This document shows positions 24,954-35,421 of a DNA stretch of 64,000 nt, piece by piece (the first letter of the stretch is position 1; each line of letters starts with the position of its first letter). The stretch lies in assembly GCA_905183005.1 (NCBI GenBank), contig CAJJDO010000060.1, positions 62,001 to 126,000 of the forward strand. The letters are read 5' to 3'. The translations under genes and the position numbers were made by a program. Under the pieces are notes generated by a model that searched no databases, had not been told where the DNA came from, and saw only the letters and a list, made by a program, of their open reading frames with translations. Source of the stretch: Paramecium pentaurelia (lineage: Eukaryota > Ciliophora > Oligohymenophorea > Peniculida > Parameciidae).

Positions 24954-26126
24954 ATGTCATCTTTAAGAAGTCTTGTGCTCTTCTCTACATTGCTATTTCT
25001 CGTTTTTGGATAGACTTGCATTGATCACAGTGGAAATGCTATAGATTGGTGGTTTATCTTGAAAATGCCAACAGATCCTACTTTTAGTGCTAGAGGTAAA
25101 TAAATTTCAACATTTAAGGAATGGACTATTTGTATTGTGATGCTAAGAATAATTGTGGAACTTTTGATTGGTAAACTGACCAATTAGATTATCTAACATC
25201 ACCATTATAAAGAACTATAGCTTAGATTGATTTTCATAATGATAATGTAATGAGTGTCTTGTGGAGTGATTAACCTTGGAATAAGAATACAATCTCAGAT
25301 AGAGCCCATTCAAAGGGTATTTTGAGTGCCAACATAAATGGTAACGCATTTCTGATCTCTCATTCAACACCTACATTCCCAATGCTTGATGACGCATACG
25401 AGTATATATCCAATTCAAATTATATTAGTTAAATTGTATTAGGTATGCCTTCTTCTGCTTAAGTCAATGGTCAACATTATATGTGTTTGTCTATTACAAC
25501 TACAGAGGCAAATAGATTGGCAACAGAATATATCATAGCTGAAACATTAACTAATAGAGCAAATAGTCCTTCTGCATTTGCAACTGCTTTCCCTTAATTA
25601 TATTAATTAAAAACCAATTCAAGAACCAAGACATACAAAACAGAATCTGGAACTGTGTTATCAGTAATTTATAATATATATATATAGGCTGCACTATAAG
25701 ACTCAATTAAAATTTCCACCAAAGGAGGATTTACTCTTACAGCTTATTCAAAAAATGAAAATCTTGTTGAAGATTTCTATGCTGATGTTATAGCACCAGC
25801 TTTGGGAAAAGACTTAATAATGGAAACTTGGGGTAATGGAACTGGTGGTCTCTAAGCACCTGTATGTGATTAAGTGCCTAAATCATATTCCAATTTAGTC
25901 AGATAACATGGAGTATGCTAAATATATATTATATCAGGCCTTTTCATTTTCATATACTAAGGACCATTCAAAATATGGTATAACTGCAAGTTCGACCAAC
26001 GTATGCTTTTGTGATTTGAATAGATAAACTACATAATAAAAAAGAGGAGGTGTTGTTTATTGCTTTTAACATAAAAGCTTATGGAGCATCATAAATTAAT
26101 CATTTATAAGTAGACAAACATGCTGA
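24954..26126 (+). CDS. DNASE2: Secreted DNase II-family acid endonuclease, 366 aa
   Basis: Introns at 25096-25118, 25664-25687 and 25913-25937. A signal peptide (SLVLFSTLLFLVFG) is followed by CIDHSGNAIDWWFILKMP, the DNase II N-terminal motif (C...G..VDWW..YK.P). The C-terminal catalytic motif is KDHSKYGIT (family DHSKW), and the VCFCDLNRQTTQQKRGG segment matches the family block (VCIGDINRxxxQxxRGG), ending in a Cys-containing tail. DNase II enzymes cut DNA in acidic lysosomes or phagosomes without metal. In a bacterivore this would digest food DNA (inference). The catalytic His/Lys residues are present, so it should be active. Confidence 0.9.
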
Positions 26127-26192
26127 TTTAATTATAAAAATAAAATATTTTTTTAATAAAACACTATTTAATTTATTTTAATATTTTATAAA

Positions 26193-26606
26193 ATGCTTTG
26201 CTGTTCAAATGCAAAAAAAATAAAATCATCACAATAATAAAATGCTATTAATTTACAAGTCCATTTAAATTAACAAGTATTTATGCTAATAATTCTAGGA
26301 AGAATCTCTTAATATAAATGATGAGGCTTGCACATATCATACTACAATATAAGTTCAGCAATTTAAAACTATATAGATATATAAAATGACATTAGACCAT
26401 TAAACCATAAGGTATTGCATTAATAAATAAAATTTAGTAGATCCAATAGTAGTGGAAACAATGATCATGTTGCCTAATTTGTATTTGTTAAACCAATTAG
26501 AAAAACACCTTTTATTACTTTTAGAAAAAGAGGAACTGATTCTTCAACCAAATATCTATCAACTAAACAAGGATATACTCTACTTGTTACACATCTTTCG
26601 AATTGA
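26193..26606 (+). CDS. Small hypothetical protein, 121 aa, possible palmitoylated N-terminus
   Basis: Introns at 26277-26298 (22 nt) and 26412-26437 (26 nt) join three exons to a TGA at 26604-26606. The product starts MLCCSNAKKIKSS, where the paired Cys could be lipidated. A Gln/Asn-rich middle follows, then a basic C-terminal stretch (VKPIRKTPFITFRKRGTDSS). I recognise no domain. The spliced frame looks more protein-like than the unspliced frame running past it, which supports the model. It lies 66 bp after the DNase II gene. Confidence 0.55.
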
Positions 26607-27195
26607 TCTCTTAACTTATTTTTCCTATTTTTGTTTTTTTAAATAAATTCTTAATATAAACCTATTTAATTTCCATAAATCAATATAAATAGATTGTGAT
26701 ATGATATTTTGACTAATTATTATTTCTGATAAAATTAAAATTACTAATTTGAATTTCTTAATGTCAAAACACATAACTGTAATAAATTTTTATTAAAAAT
26801 TTGATAATTATTTCTTACAAATTCTTTCTACATATCTATTTTAATCTCTAAACTATGTTAAATTGTACAAAAATAGGTTCAAATTCTGATTATTTTTCAA
26901 AAATCAACATTTTATTTATATATATGTGCAAAACAATAATCAAACTGAATATATCTATCAAGATCATAATGTTTATCCATAATTTTCAAATGACTTTTAA
27001 TTGAATAAATCTGATATCATATCTTTAATGAAATTAAGCTTTTGATATACTATGATTAAACAATCTATTATCCAAAAATAATTATTTTTTGACTATTATT
27101 ATTTATTATCAAAAATTTATACTTTCAGTGAGATAAGGAAAATAGTTAATACTATAATTGAGATAAAGATAGATGTTGATTAGGATGATTGATTA
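26607..27195. other. Intergenic, AT-rich
   Basis: About 590 bases of AT-rich sequence. I see no reading frame, RNA gene or repeat I can support. Confidence 0.4.
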
Positions 27196-27661
27196 ATGAA
27201 TTAAATATTGTAAAAAGGAGGCTCATTATAGAAGAAGATATTAAAATTTTATTGAAAATTAATTTAAATTAAGAACATATATCATTAAAAATAATTCATT
27301 AAATATTTCAATATATAATTTAGGTGGATTAAGTAATAAATTTTCAGAAGTTTTTCAATTTGACTTAAATTATTATATTATAAAAGATAAGTTGATCAAT
27401 ATTTTAAATTTTCTATAAATTTATTATATTAATTGTATATCTAAATTTCAGCTTAACAAAAATATTTACATTGTTACTAAAGAAATCTAAAATATACAAA
27501 ACAATTCTTTATAAACAAATAATAATAGGAATTTTGAAGAAATTAGTAAATTTATTTTGTATATTAATGAAAGATTAGAAAAAATTTAATTATTATTAAT
27601 TAGAGATGTCACATTTTATCAAACTTATATCAACAATTATCCAAAAGTAATGTTTTTTTGA
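27196..27661 (+). CDS. Possible small hypothetical protein, 147 aa
   Basis: The model joins MNQI... to a 140-codon open exon through a 22-nt intron (27210-27231). The product is rich in Asn, Ile and Tyr, with segments such as YNLGGLSNKFSEVFQFDLNY and FEEISKFILYINERLEKIQ. No domain, TM or signal is recognised. The 3' end overlaps the convergent gene's 3' end by 43 nt, which is unusual here and lowers confidence. One of the two C-termini may be mis-modelled. Confidence 0.35.
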
Positions 27662-28623
27662 TGTTTTTTTCTGGATGCATTGAAAATATTTCTTTAAATG
27701 ACTTTTTTTGGATTGGGCTTGATTGTAGATAAAGTTGTTGGGGAAATACGATTAAGGGCGAAATGTGAATATGGTTTATTTTCTAATGGAAGGAGTTTAA
27801 ATTTAGGCTTTTTTCTTTTTTCTTCCAATAATTTGATTGATGGTATTGGAGAATTTCTAGTAATATTAATATTGGTGAAAGGAGACATATTATTTGTTAT
27901 GGATCTTTGAAAATGTACTACATTATTTTAGTTTAGATATTTTGGATAGGCTTTAATTTTACTTTAACCTAATTATGATTTATCTACTAAACTTTAAAGG
28001 GTTCTTGGATTATACTTCAAAATATTTTTATAAGTTTTTTTTGTATTTAATGTTGTCAATTATTTAATATTTGCTTAATTTTCTTCATCTGTTTGTTCAT
28101 CTTCTTCATCCTCTTCTTGTTGTAAAGTAGGTAATATATTTAGATTTTCTATAGATTAGTCTTCATTCTTTTTATCATCCTCTTAGAATTTATTCAATCT
28201 GAGATTAATGGTGAAGTCATCCTATGAACCAGTTTTTTTTATGAATCTGGCTTTGCCATCTTCTAATAATTCTAATCTAAATATTATTTGTGATTCAAAA
28301 GGAGCTGTAATCGGCAAATAGAATGTTTTTAATTTCTAAGAGAATGTCTACACTTTCAAATTTTTTTTATCAGTAAAGGGTTTCCGAGGGGATAATGAAT
28401 TGTACCTATGAAATAGATTAGGGGATCTTTGAATAGGTTTTGAAGGGGTTTAGGTAATTTCATTAGATTAAAGACTTTATGGATTAGGTACACTAGCCTA
28501 ATGATTGTAAAATACAGTATTGTGATGTCTATTTTGTCTTTTTTTTGGCTTATTTTCTAGCTTTTGCATGATGTCAATGATAGCTTTCTTTTGTATAAGA
28601 TGTCTTTTATTCCTCATTGTCAT
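27619..28623 (-). CDS. Hypothetical basic/low-complexity protein, 334 aa
   Basis: One intron-free frame from ATG at 28623. A Lys/Arg/Pro-rich N-terminal half (KPKKRQNRHHN) precedes a short structured-looking segment around residues 110-150 (FESQIIFRLELLEDGKARFI). An acidic stretch (EEDEEDEQTDEE) and a basic, Pro/Ser-containing C-terminus follow. No TM or signal peptide. The family is unknown; a cytoskeletal or nuclear regulatory role is possible but unsupported. Confidence 0.65.
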
Positions 28624-28819
28624 ACGTTTTCTTTACTATTATATTTCATTTTGTTCCTTAAGCGTAGTAATAATATGTTGATAAGGTTGAAATTAAGGAA
28701 ATACTGTTGTGACATAAAGCATTTTTTTATTGTGTAATCCACAGTCTAAACATTCACAGGAGCGTTTCCTATTGAAGGTAAGAGAAGGATGGAGTGTGTA
28801 TTATTAAGCTTGATTTTTG

Positions 28820-30105
28820 AATGAGGATCCAGAGAATCGATTTCGCATAATTATTAATTATAAAGATGAAATTAACAATTATATTTAATGCATTATAAAA
28901 ATAATTACTTTTATAGCAAAAACATTTTTCTAAATCATTAAGAAGCTGATATTGAAGATGGCACAACAAGTGTAGTAAGTATGGCTGGCAAATTATTGGA
29001 ATAAGAATTAACAAAGGAATATATCCCTTGAAAATTAGTTATGTTTATGATAGAGCTTTTGATGTTGCTCTAAGTATTCTCTAAATTAGAGAATCTGGAT
29101 AAGACTGATAAAAATTGACATTAAAAAAATAATCACAAAGCCTTAATTTAATGGACTGCTATCAAATGTTGTATCCAAGAGAAAAGAGTATTTGAAAAAT
29201 AGCTGTGACTGCAATTCTAGATTTTATAGATATTACAAAGAAAGAGTGTCATTATAGAATTTAAGTAACATCATACAAAAAAAGGTGGAAGTTTTAAAGA
29301 TACAATTGTATCAATAAGAAAAATAATATTTTATTGACATGATAAAGTTTGTTAAAAATAGTGGTTCCAATAATGTTCTTTGTAAATGAGGATTTGATGG
29401 TAGAGTATATGCTGATATAGCTTATGCTCTCTAAGTTTTATATAAAATCCTTATATTTACCCCTTCAATACTAAATAGAATTTACATTATAAAAATAAGG
29501 AAAAGATAAATTATTTTTATTTTATTAATTTGATATTCAGCTTTAGAATTTTCATTTAGATAATTTGATTAACGTCAAAGTTTAGTAACAACTAAGAAAA
29601 TATATTTTCATAATCAGAATTTTTAGTTTAATTTTTATAGTAAATTATTGAGCTAACTCAAGAATTCGGTACTAAATTTTTAATTTATCAGATAAAATTT
29701 AAAAGAATAGTTATTAATTAAGCTCGTTATTAAATCAAAAATAATAGAGAATTCTTTTTGAATAGAAAATAAAAAGGAATTTTATAAACATCTTAGATAT
29801 TTTCAGTCTAAAAGTATGTAGTTAGATCATTTGCTGATACTTTAGAAGGAATTCCAAAATTATTTAGGTGATAATTGTAGTCTTTATCCAATCACTAGTG
29901 TACCATTAGCCAATTTAGGTAATTGGTAGAAAATAATCCTAAAATTGGAATTAATATTTCTACTAATTTAATTAAAAGGGAACATGTGACATGAAGGAGC
30001 AAAGAATATATAAAATATTGAGTTCAAAAAAACAATAACTTTATTTAGCCAATCAAATTCTTAAAAGGATATTAAAAATTAGATGATGTAATTTTTTGTG
30101 ATGAC
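28820..30105 (+). pseudogene. CCT5: Decayed CCT epsilon (TCP-1 chaperonin subunit) copy
   Basis: Fragments in collinear order match group II chaperonins, best CCT epsilon, but in different frames and with TGA stops. At ~28,940 there is EADIEDGTTSVVSMAGKLLE (family DxEIGDGTTxVVVLAGxLLE). Then come ISYVYDRAFDVALSIL (IRIADGYxxAxxVAIxHL) and KIAVTAILDFIDI near 29,200, followed by NSGSNNVLC and GFDGRVYADIAYAL near 29,360-29,430 with an in-frame TGA before GFD (family CQWGFDDEA). YVVRSFADTLEGIP lies at ~29,820, NPKIGINISTNLIKREHV at ~29,940, and SKKQQLYLANQILKRILKI at ~30,030 (family IGKKQQxxLATQxVKMILKIDD). No single frame or intron set joins them. It is a relic, presumably of a duplicated ancestral gene with a functional copy elsewhere. 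Confidence 0.85.
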
Positions 30106-30198
30106 TATTGAGTATTAATAATACAATATTCAATAATTTGGAATAATTTAATACATCTTTTAGATATCTAAAAATTCAAAAAACCTCATTAATTATAT

Positions 30199-31285
30199 TC
30201 AATATTTTTTCTTGGATGGTGTTATTTTAGAAAGAACAAGATTATTTTCCATAATGACTTTGTCCATTTCATTTTTCCAATACTAAATAATACTGATAAA
30301 ATACTTTGACTTCAGTTTACAAATCTTAATATTGTTTATTCCATTCATCTCTTAATCTTCTTTCCTTTTCTTCTTTTCTTTGAATCTACTTCTCCAACTA
30401 TTATATTTTAGATAAAAGAGATTAGTTCTCATATTCTAATGATTTGCATCTCTCCAAATTATCATCCCAGTCTTACAATTTTAATTCTAAATCAATTAAT
30501 TTTTATCTTAACTCCTAAAATTTAAAATATTAAAATACTTTCTCTTTAACAGAAGACTTTTTTTAATTTAATTTATTTTTCAAAATCTCTATTTCTTCTA
30601 AATACAATTCTTCTTTAGTTGCCATATCTTTTAATTTCTTTGAAAGTTCTTATGCAATTTTAGGTTCTGAAATTCTAGATTGTTGATTTATATTTTCCAA
30701 TTATTACAATTAAAGTTCATACTTTTAACTTAATTCTAATTCTTTGTCTTTGATCATTTCTAAATAATATAAATAAAATACACTCATAATGTTATCTCAA
30801 CTCTTCATGTTCAGTGTTATATTCCTATTAATATTGATATAATTTATTCAAAGCATCTCTTGCTATCTCACTTTATCCTTATAATTCTTCTAATAAATTT
30901 AATTCTGTCTATTTAAGTTGATGAATAGTCTCTTCATATGTTTATATTAGTTTTTCATATTGTTCTCTAAATTTAATAATTTGAATATTTACTTTGTACT
31001 ATTGAAACAATGAATATATTATTAATTAGCTTAATCATCTTATAATTATTATCTTAGTTCTGAGATCTATTTTTCATATTCTTTCATTTTTTTGGTTAAC
31101 TTATTTTCTTGATTTTTTAGATTTGTTTATGATTTCTTTTATGTTTAGCTTTTTGGTTTCCCTTAATTCTTTGGTTTTTACTAAGGTTAAGCATTTCCTG
31201 GTTTATTTAGAATAGGTCCTAAGTTTTGATATATTTCAGATTCTGAATTGGAAGTATCAATTTTCCTTCCTCTTGATTATCTCAT
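30199..31285 (-). CDS. Coiled-coil protein, 330 aa
   Basis: Introns at 30967-30992, 30760-30781, 30525-30548 and 30283-30304. A short Ser/Pro/Gln-rich N-terminus (MRQSRGRKIDTSNSESE) leads into an almost continuous coiled coil (residues ~60-310) rich in Glu, Gln, Leu and Lys, ending KITPSKKKY. No TM or enzymatic motif. It is probably a cytoskeletal or ciliary structural protein. The 24-nt intron at 30525 is a multiple of three without TGA, so its retention would only insert eight residues. It directly follows the CCT relic and is transcribed toward it. Confidence 0.75.
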
Positions 31286-31859
31286 AGAAATTATGAAATT
31301 AAATAATTATTTTATTAACAATTTATTTAAATACTATCTAATCCTATATTTATTTTGGATAATAAATAAATAAATTCAACTTCTCTTGCTAAATATAATG
31401 ATCTGATAATTTGAATCATTTCTTATTTTGGCATTCTCCAAATTACATGAGAATTTATAATTTTTATCATATTCACTTTTATTTTTTTAATAGCCAATTA
31501 ATTAAGAGTGAATATGAAATTTTGATTATTTTGTATATAAAAATCATATAATTATAGTTAGTGCTTTTACAATTTTTGTCCATGATTGCATTAATATTAT
31601 TAGATGAGAAATAATTAAGAAGAAAGAATATAATAATACTGATAATAAATTTATTTTATTTTTAAGGAGAGCAACAAATAAAAATTTTGATTTATAATAT
31701 ATATCTATTATAATCAACCTTATTGAATTTTATAATTAAAATTAATAAATATAATAATAATAATAAATGTATTAATCTCTAATACTAAAAATCTATTTGA
31801 TTATTTTTGATTTTCTATATAGATTAAGTCTGTGTGGTATAAAATAGAATAATAATTTT
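31286..31859. other. Intergenic, AT-rich
   Basis: About 570 bases between two minus-strand genes, with short A/T microsatellite-like stretches (aataataat near 31,745). No gene seen. Confidence 0.4.
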
Positions 31860-33471
31860 TCAGAAACAGCCATTAATTTTTAACTCTGATATCATTAATT
31901 ATTTTATAATCTAAATTTAAAGTTTATGGGTTTCTTCATTTTATAAATTATCTTGTAATTTAAGATTTATATTTCTAACTCTTTTATTAGACCTTTTTTA
32001 TTTCCATCTCTTATATGGGTATTTAAAGCCTTCAATTAAATAACAAATAGTAGATTTATTTTAATTTGTTGTAATGTGGATTAGTCTGTTAAATGATGAT
32101 TGTAAATCATTCAATAATTAAGAAGTTGATAATTGTTAAAAAAGTGAAAATTGATTTTGTTTCTAAAGAAAGTTTTTTTTATTAAGACTATTTTTGAATA
32201 ATTATTAAGATGTATAATTAATGATTTTGATTATGGGATTAAATAAAAAAATAACTACGCATGTTGTAATAATTAGAGATGATAGCATATAAAAAAAGAA
32301 ACCTAGGATTGTTCCTACAAATATGTTGTTTAATTATGATTAGAAAGTATTAAACATATTCTTAAATTCAATCTGATATTTGGAAAGTTTGCTTTACCTA
32401 TAATAATTATTAAATAAATGTTTACATAATAAAAATCAATCCTGTTTCTTCTATGTTTTTTGTACTTATTAATTCCTCTTCTTATTTATTATAAGTTTTT
32501 CTACATAAATATCCATAATCATTCCAAACAGTAGAATCACAATTACTTTATGTAGGTTTACCTTATGCTTGATTTAATATCTACTGATAATCTTGATAAC
32601 CTAAATTAGTTATATTATAATCATATATATGTGAATATTCAGTAACGTTCTTAGAACTTAAGAGTATTCTACCTGTTGGATTTATGATAGTAAAGCTTAC
32701 TTAATCATCAGAATAATTAAATTGGCTGAAATTTACATGAGAGGCTATTACTCCATCAAGTGAACCATCAATGTTTAATAGACTTTTTGTTTGAGCAATC
32801 ATTAAGAGTTTCCATGTCCAATGAATATGAGGTTCACTATAATATGTTGAATTATTATTATTATTATTATTCAAAGCCAATTATTCTAAATGTTACTGAT
32901 ACCAAATTCTCTCTTAAGGATTGTAATCAGAACTTAAAAATGAGCCAGGCCAAACTGTAAAAAAATGAATATCATTTGATGATGCTATCATAATATCAAA
33001 ATCTTAATCAACGATATGTACACTTTCTGTCAAAAATGCAGAGAGATCTTTTAGATTTTATAGGATTTTATTTGATTAAGTGTCTTTATATATCATATAA
33101 CAAAATGAAGCACTGTAAGCATAATCATCCATTAATTTTAATTCATTTAGACATGAAGTTGGTTATTATAAATTGCTTTACATTATTTACTGAGTCATTT
33201 CATATAAAGTATTTACTTTCATAATTTGTTATTGACTTCTAAATAAAGTTTATTATACTCGATGAATATTATGAGACATCATTATTTTAGTCCATTTACC
33301 ATATTATTTTTAAAATAAATGCTCTGATGCTTCCATATAAAAATCAGAAATATAGAACATAAATGAATAAGTTGAGATGGCTATTAAGCCAATCGTAAGA
33401 ATTGAAATAGCGAATTAAATCATACAAATTTGAGTTCGCAAATGCCAATCTTTCCAAAATTTATTGCCCAT
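31860..33471 (-). CDS. Two-TM membrane sensor-like protein with Cache-like extracellular domain, 528 aa
   Basis: One 25-nt intron (32373-32397). The N-terminus MGNKFWKDWHLRTQIC leads into TM1 (FAISILTIGLIAISTYSFMF, residues ~20-42). A ~370-residue outside region contains TVWPGSFLSSDYNPQERIWY, like the YxPxxRPWY pattern of Cache domains, and SLDGVIASHVNF. TM2 (GTILGFFFYMLSSLIITTCV) lies near residue 420, followed by a ~95-residue basic cytoplasmic tail with no kinase or cyclase domain. Cache domains bind small molecules outside the cell. The Cache call is an inference from order and the PxxRxWY pattern. A trinucleotide run in the gene encodes six Asn near residue 210. Confidence 0.6.
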
Positions 33472-35421
33472 AGTATTAAATTATTATAAAATTTCTTTAA
33501 AATAATTACTATTGTAATACAAAATCACTTTTAAGAAGACATTTTTTTATCTTGATTCTAAATTATGTTTATCCAAAGAATTAGAAAATAACAACACATT
33601 TTTTAATAACTGTTTAATTATTTTATGCATTTTGTTAATTAACTACAAAGACAGCTTTTTTAATTTAAAAAAATATAAAATTAAAAAAAAGTTATGCTAG
33701 TGCAAATATTCAATTTTTTAAAAACTACAATCATCCACTAGATTTTGCTATTAATTTTATGAAAGTATTTTGTATTGGTTATGATAAGGGAGTGGAATTT
33801 CATTTTTTATTATAACAATCATGATAATTTTCTTAAAGATGAGTTTTAACTTTCTTTCTTTTGAATCTTCTTTAAATCTTAATCCAATTTAGAATATCTA
33901 ATAATTTATGTAATAATAAGATACTAAAAAACTTAGATGGGAATTCTTAATGAGCTATTATTGATATTTTCTTTAAGGACTTCTTTTTAGTAATTAAAAT
34001 AAAGAATAGATCTTGAGGGTCAATGTGAATTTTATAATGAATCTAATTAATAAGCCATATGAATAAATTAGGCAATCAAATTTCTTGAATATACCCTCTA
34101 AAAAGATAATGCCTCCAGAATGTAGAAAGTATTTTACAAAGATAAGACTTTAAATAACTCACATCCTGTTTGCAACAAGTATTTATTTCAAAAGACCTAT
34201 TAATTTTACAAAATGTTTTAATTATCCATCATTTTTATAATAACCTTTTCCATCTTACCAACTTTTATAATATTTGAAATATACATACCTTATTTTATCG
34301 GATGATATTTCTGAAAACTTCGCCATAATATAACCATCTTTTTCTAATATTTATTAAAATTATGATCATTATAATCCTATTTCCCTTACAAAATTAATTA
34401 TATTAGTTAGTAGTTCGAATAGTGTATGAAATTCATAATTTTATATTTTCAGTAAACTCTTATTCATATCTTAAAATTATATATTGTTTAATTCTAGATT
34501 TGTCATTATCAATTCAATTATGCAATGAAATATTTAGATAATAAGAAAACTTAATATTTTTTATTTTAGCCTTATTTAAATTTTTTCTTAATTATTTTAT
34601 TATCATTCAAGTCCAACAACCAAAAATATTTATACTTAATATTGATATCAATCTAAATGTTAGAATGATTTTACAATACCTAGATTTCATCTTTAATATT
34701 CACTATACCAACCTCTAACTCTTTATAAATCAAATATTTTATTTAAGTCATTAGTTGAAATTTCAACATGGACAATTCGGATTATTTGTAATATAACTTA
34801 AATCAGGTTTTTCTTAATGCAAGCAATGGTTAAAAGTAAGCCTTTTTAAACTTTTTAAAATAATTCTTGCGAAAACTTAATAAGGAATTCTCTTTCTCAA
34901 ACATGAAAATTTCCTAAAATAAATTAAGTTTAGCTGCCTTTTTTAATGATATTTTGAGAATAAATGAGATGGCTTTATTCATTAATTATTTGTATTTTAA
35001 GAAAATTAATAATTCCAAAAAATGAAATTTTAAAGATTCGAATAACTAATATTTTTCAAAGATAACTATCAAAAAATTTAGTATTAGTATTAAATTATTT
35101 AAACAACAGCTTGAGGATTTTTAATTTTTATAATAATATAATTAATTCATATATAGGATTCATGATTAGTTTTCCTCTTATCATCTTATAATTAGTTATT
35201 TTATAATTTCAAATTCATTTTATTTCAATGAAATCTAACTAATCAATAGATTCTAATAATATAACACCTTTTGATAAATAAAAAACCATTTAATTGAATA
35301 AAAGTATTTAAAATAAAATTTTTATCCAAAAGAAAAATGAATATCTTAGAGTTATTAATATTTTCTTAAATAAATTGAATTATTATATAAAGAGTTAAAT
35401 TTTAAAATAAACTTAAAAATT
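33472..35421. other. Long gap with coding-like remnants
   Basis: Almost 2 kb without a gene I can model. Between about 33,990 and 34,430 two overlapping plus-strand frames look protein-like: one includes INQAIKFLEYTLQKDNAS plus a hydrophobic segment (QLSIIFIITFSILPTFIIF) but carries a TGA; the other includes NIPSKKIMPPECRKYF. At 34,768-35,022 a plus-strand frame starting ATGGACAATTCG stays open for ~84 codons (MDNSDYLQYNLNQVFLNAS). These may be relics or unmodelled exons. Confidence 0.35.

Noticed and set aside
33990..34430. Annotating a full membrane-protein gene here
   Set aside because: No start codon, a TGA in the better frame, and no intron set that joins the pieces. Kept only as a possible remnant.
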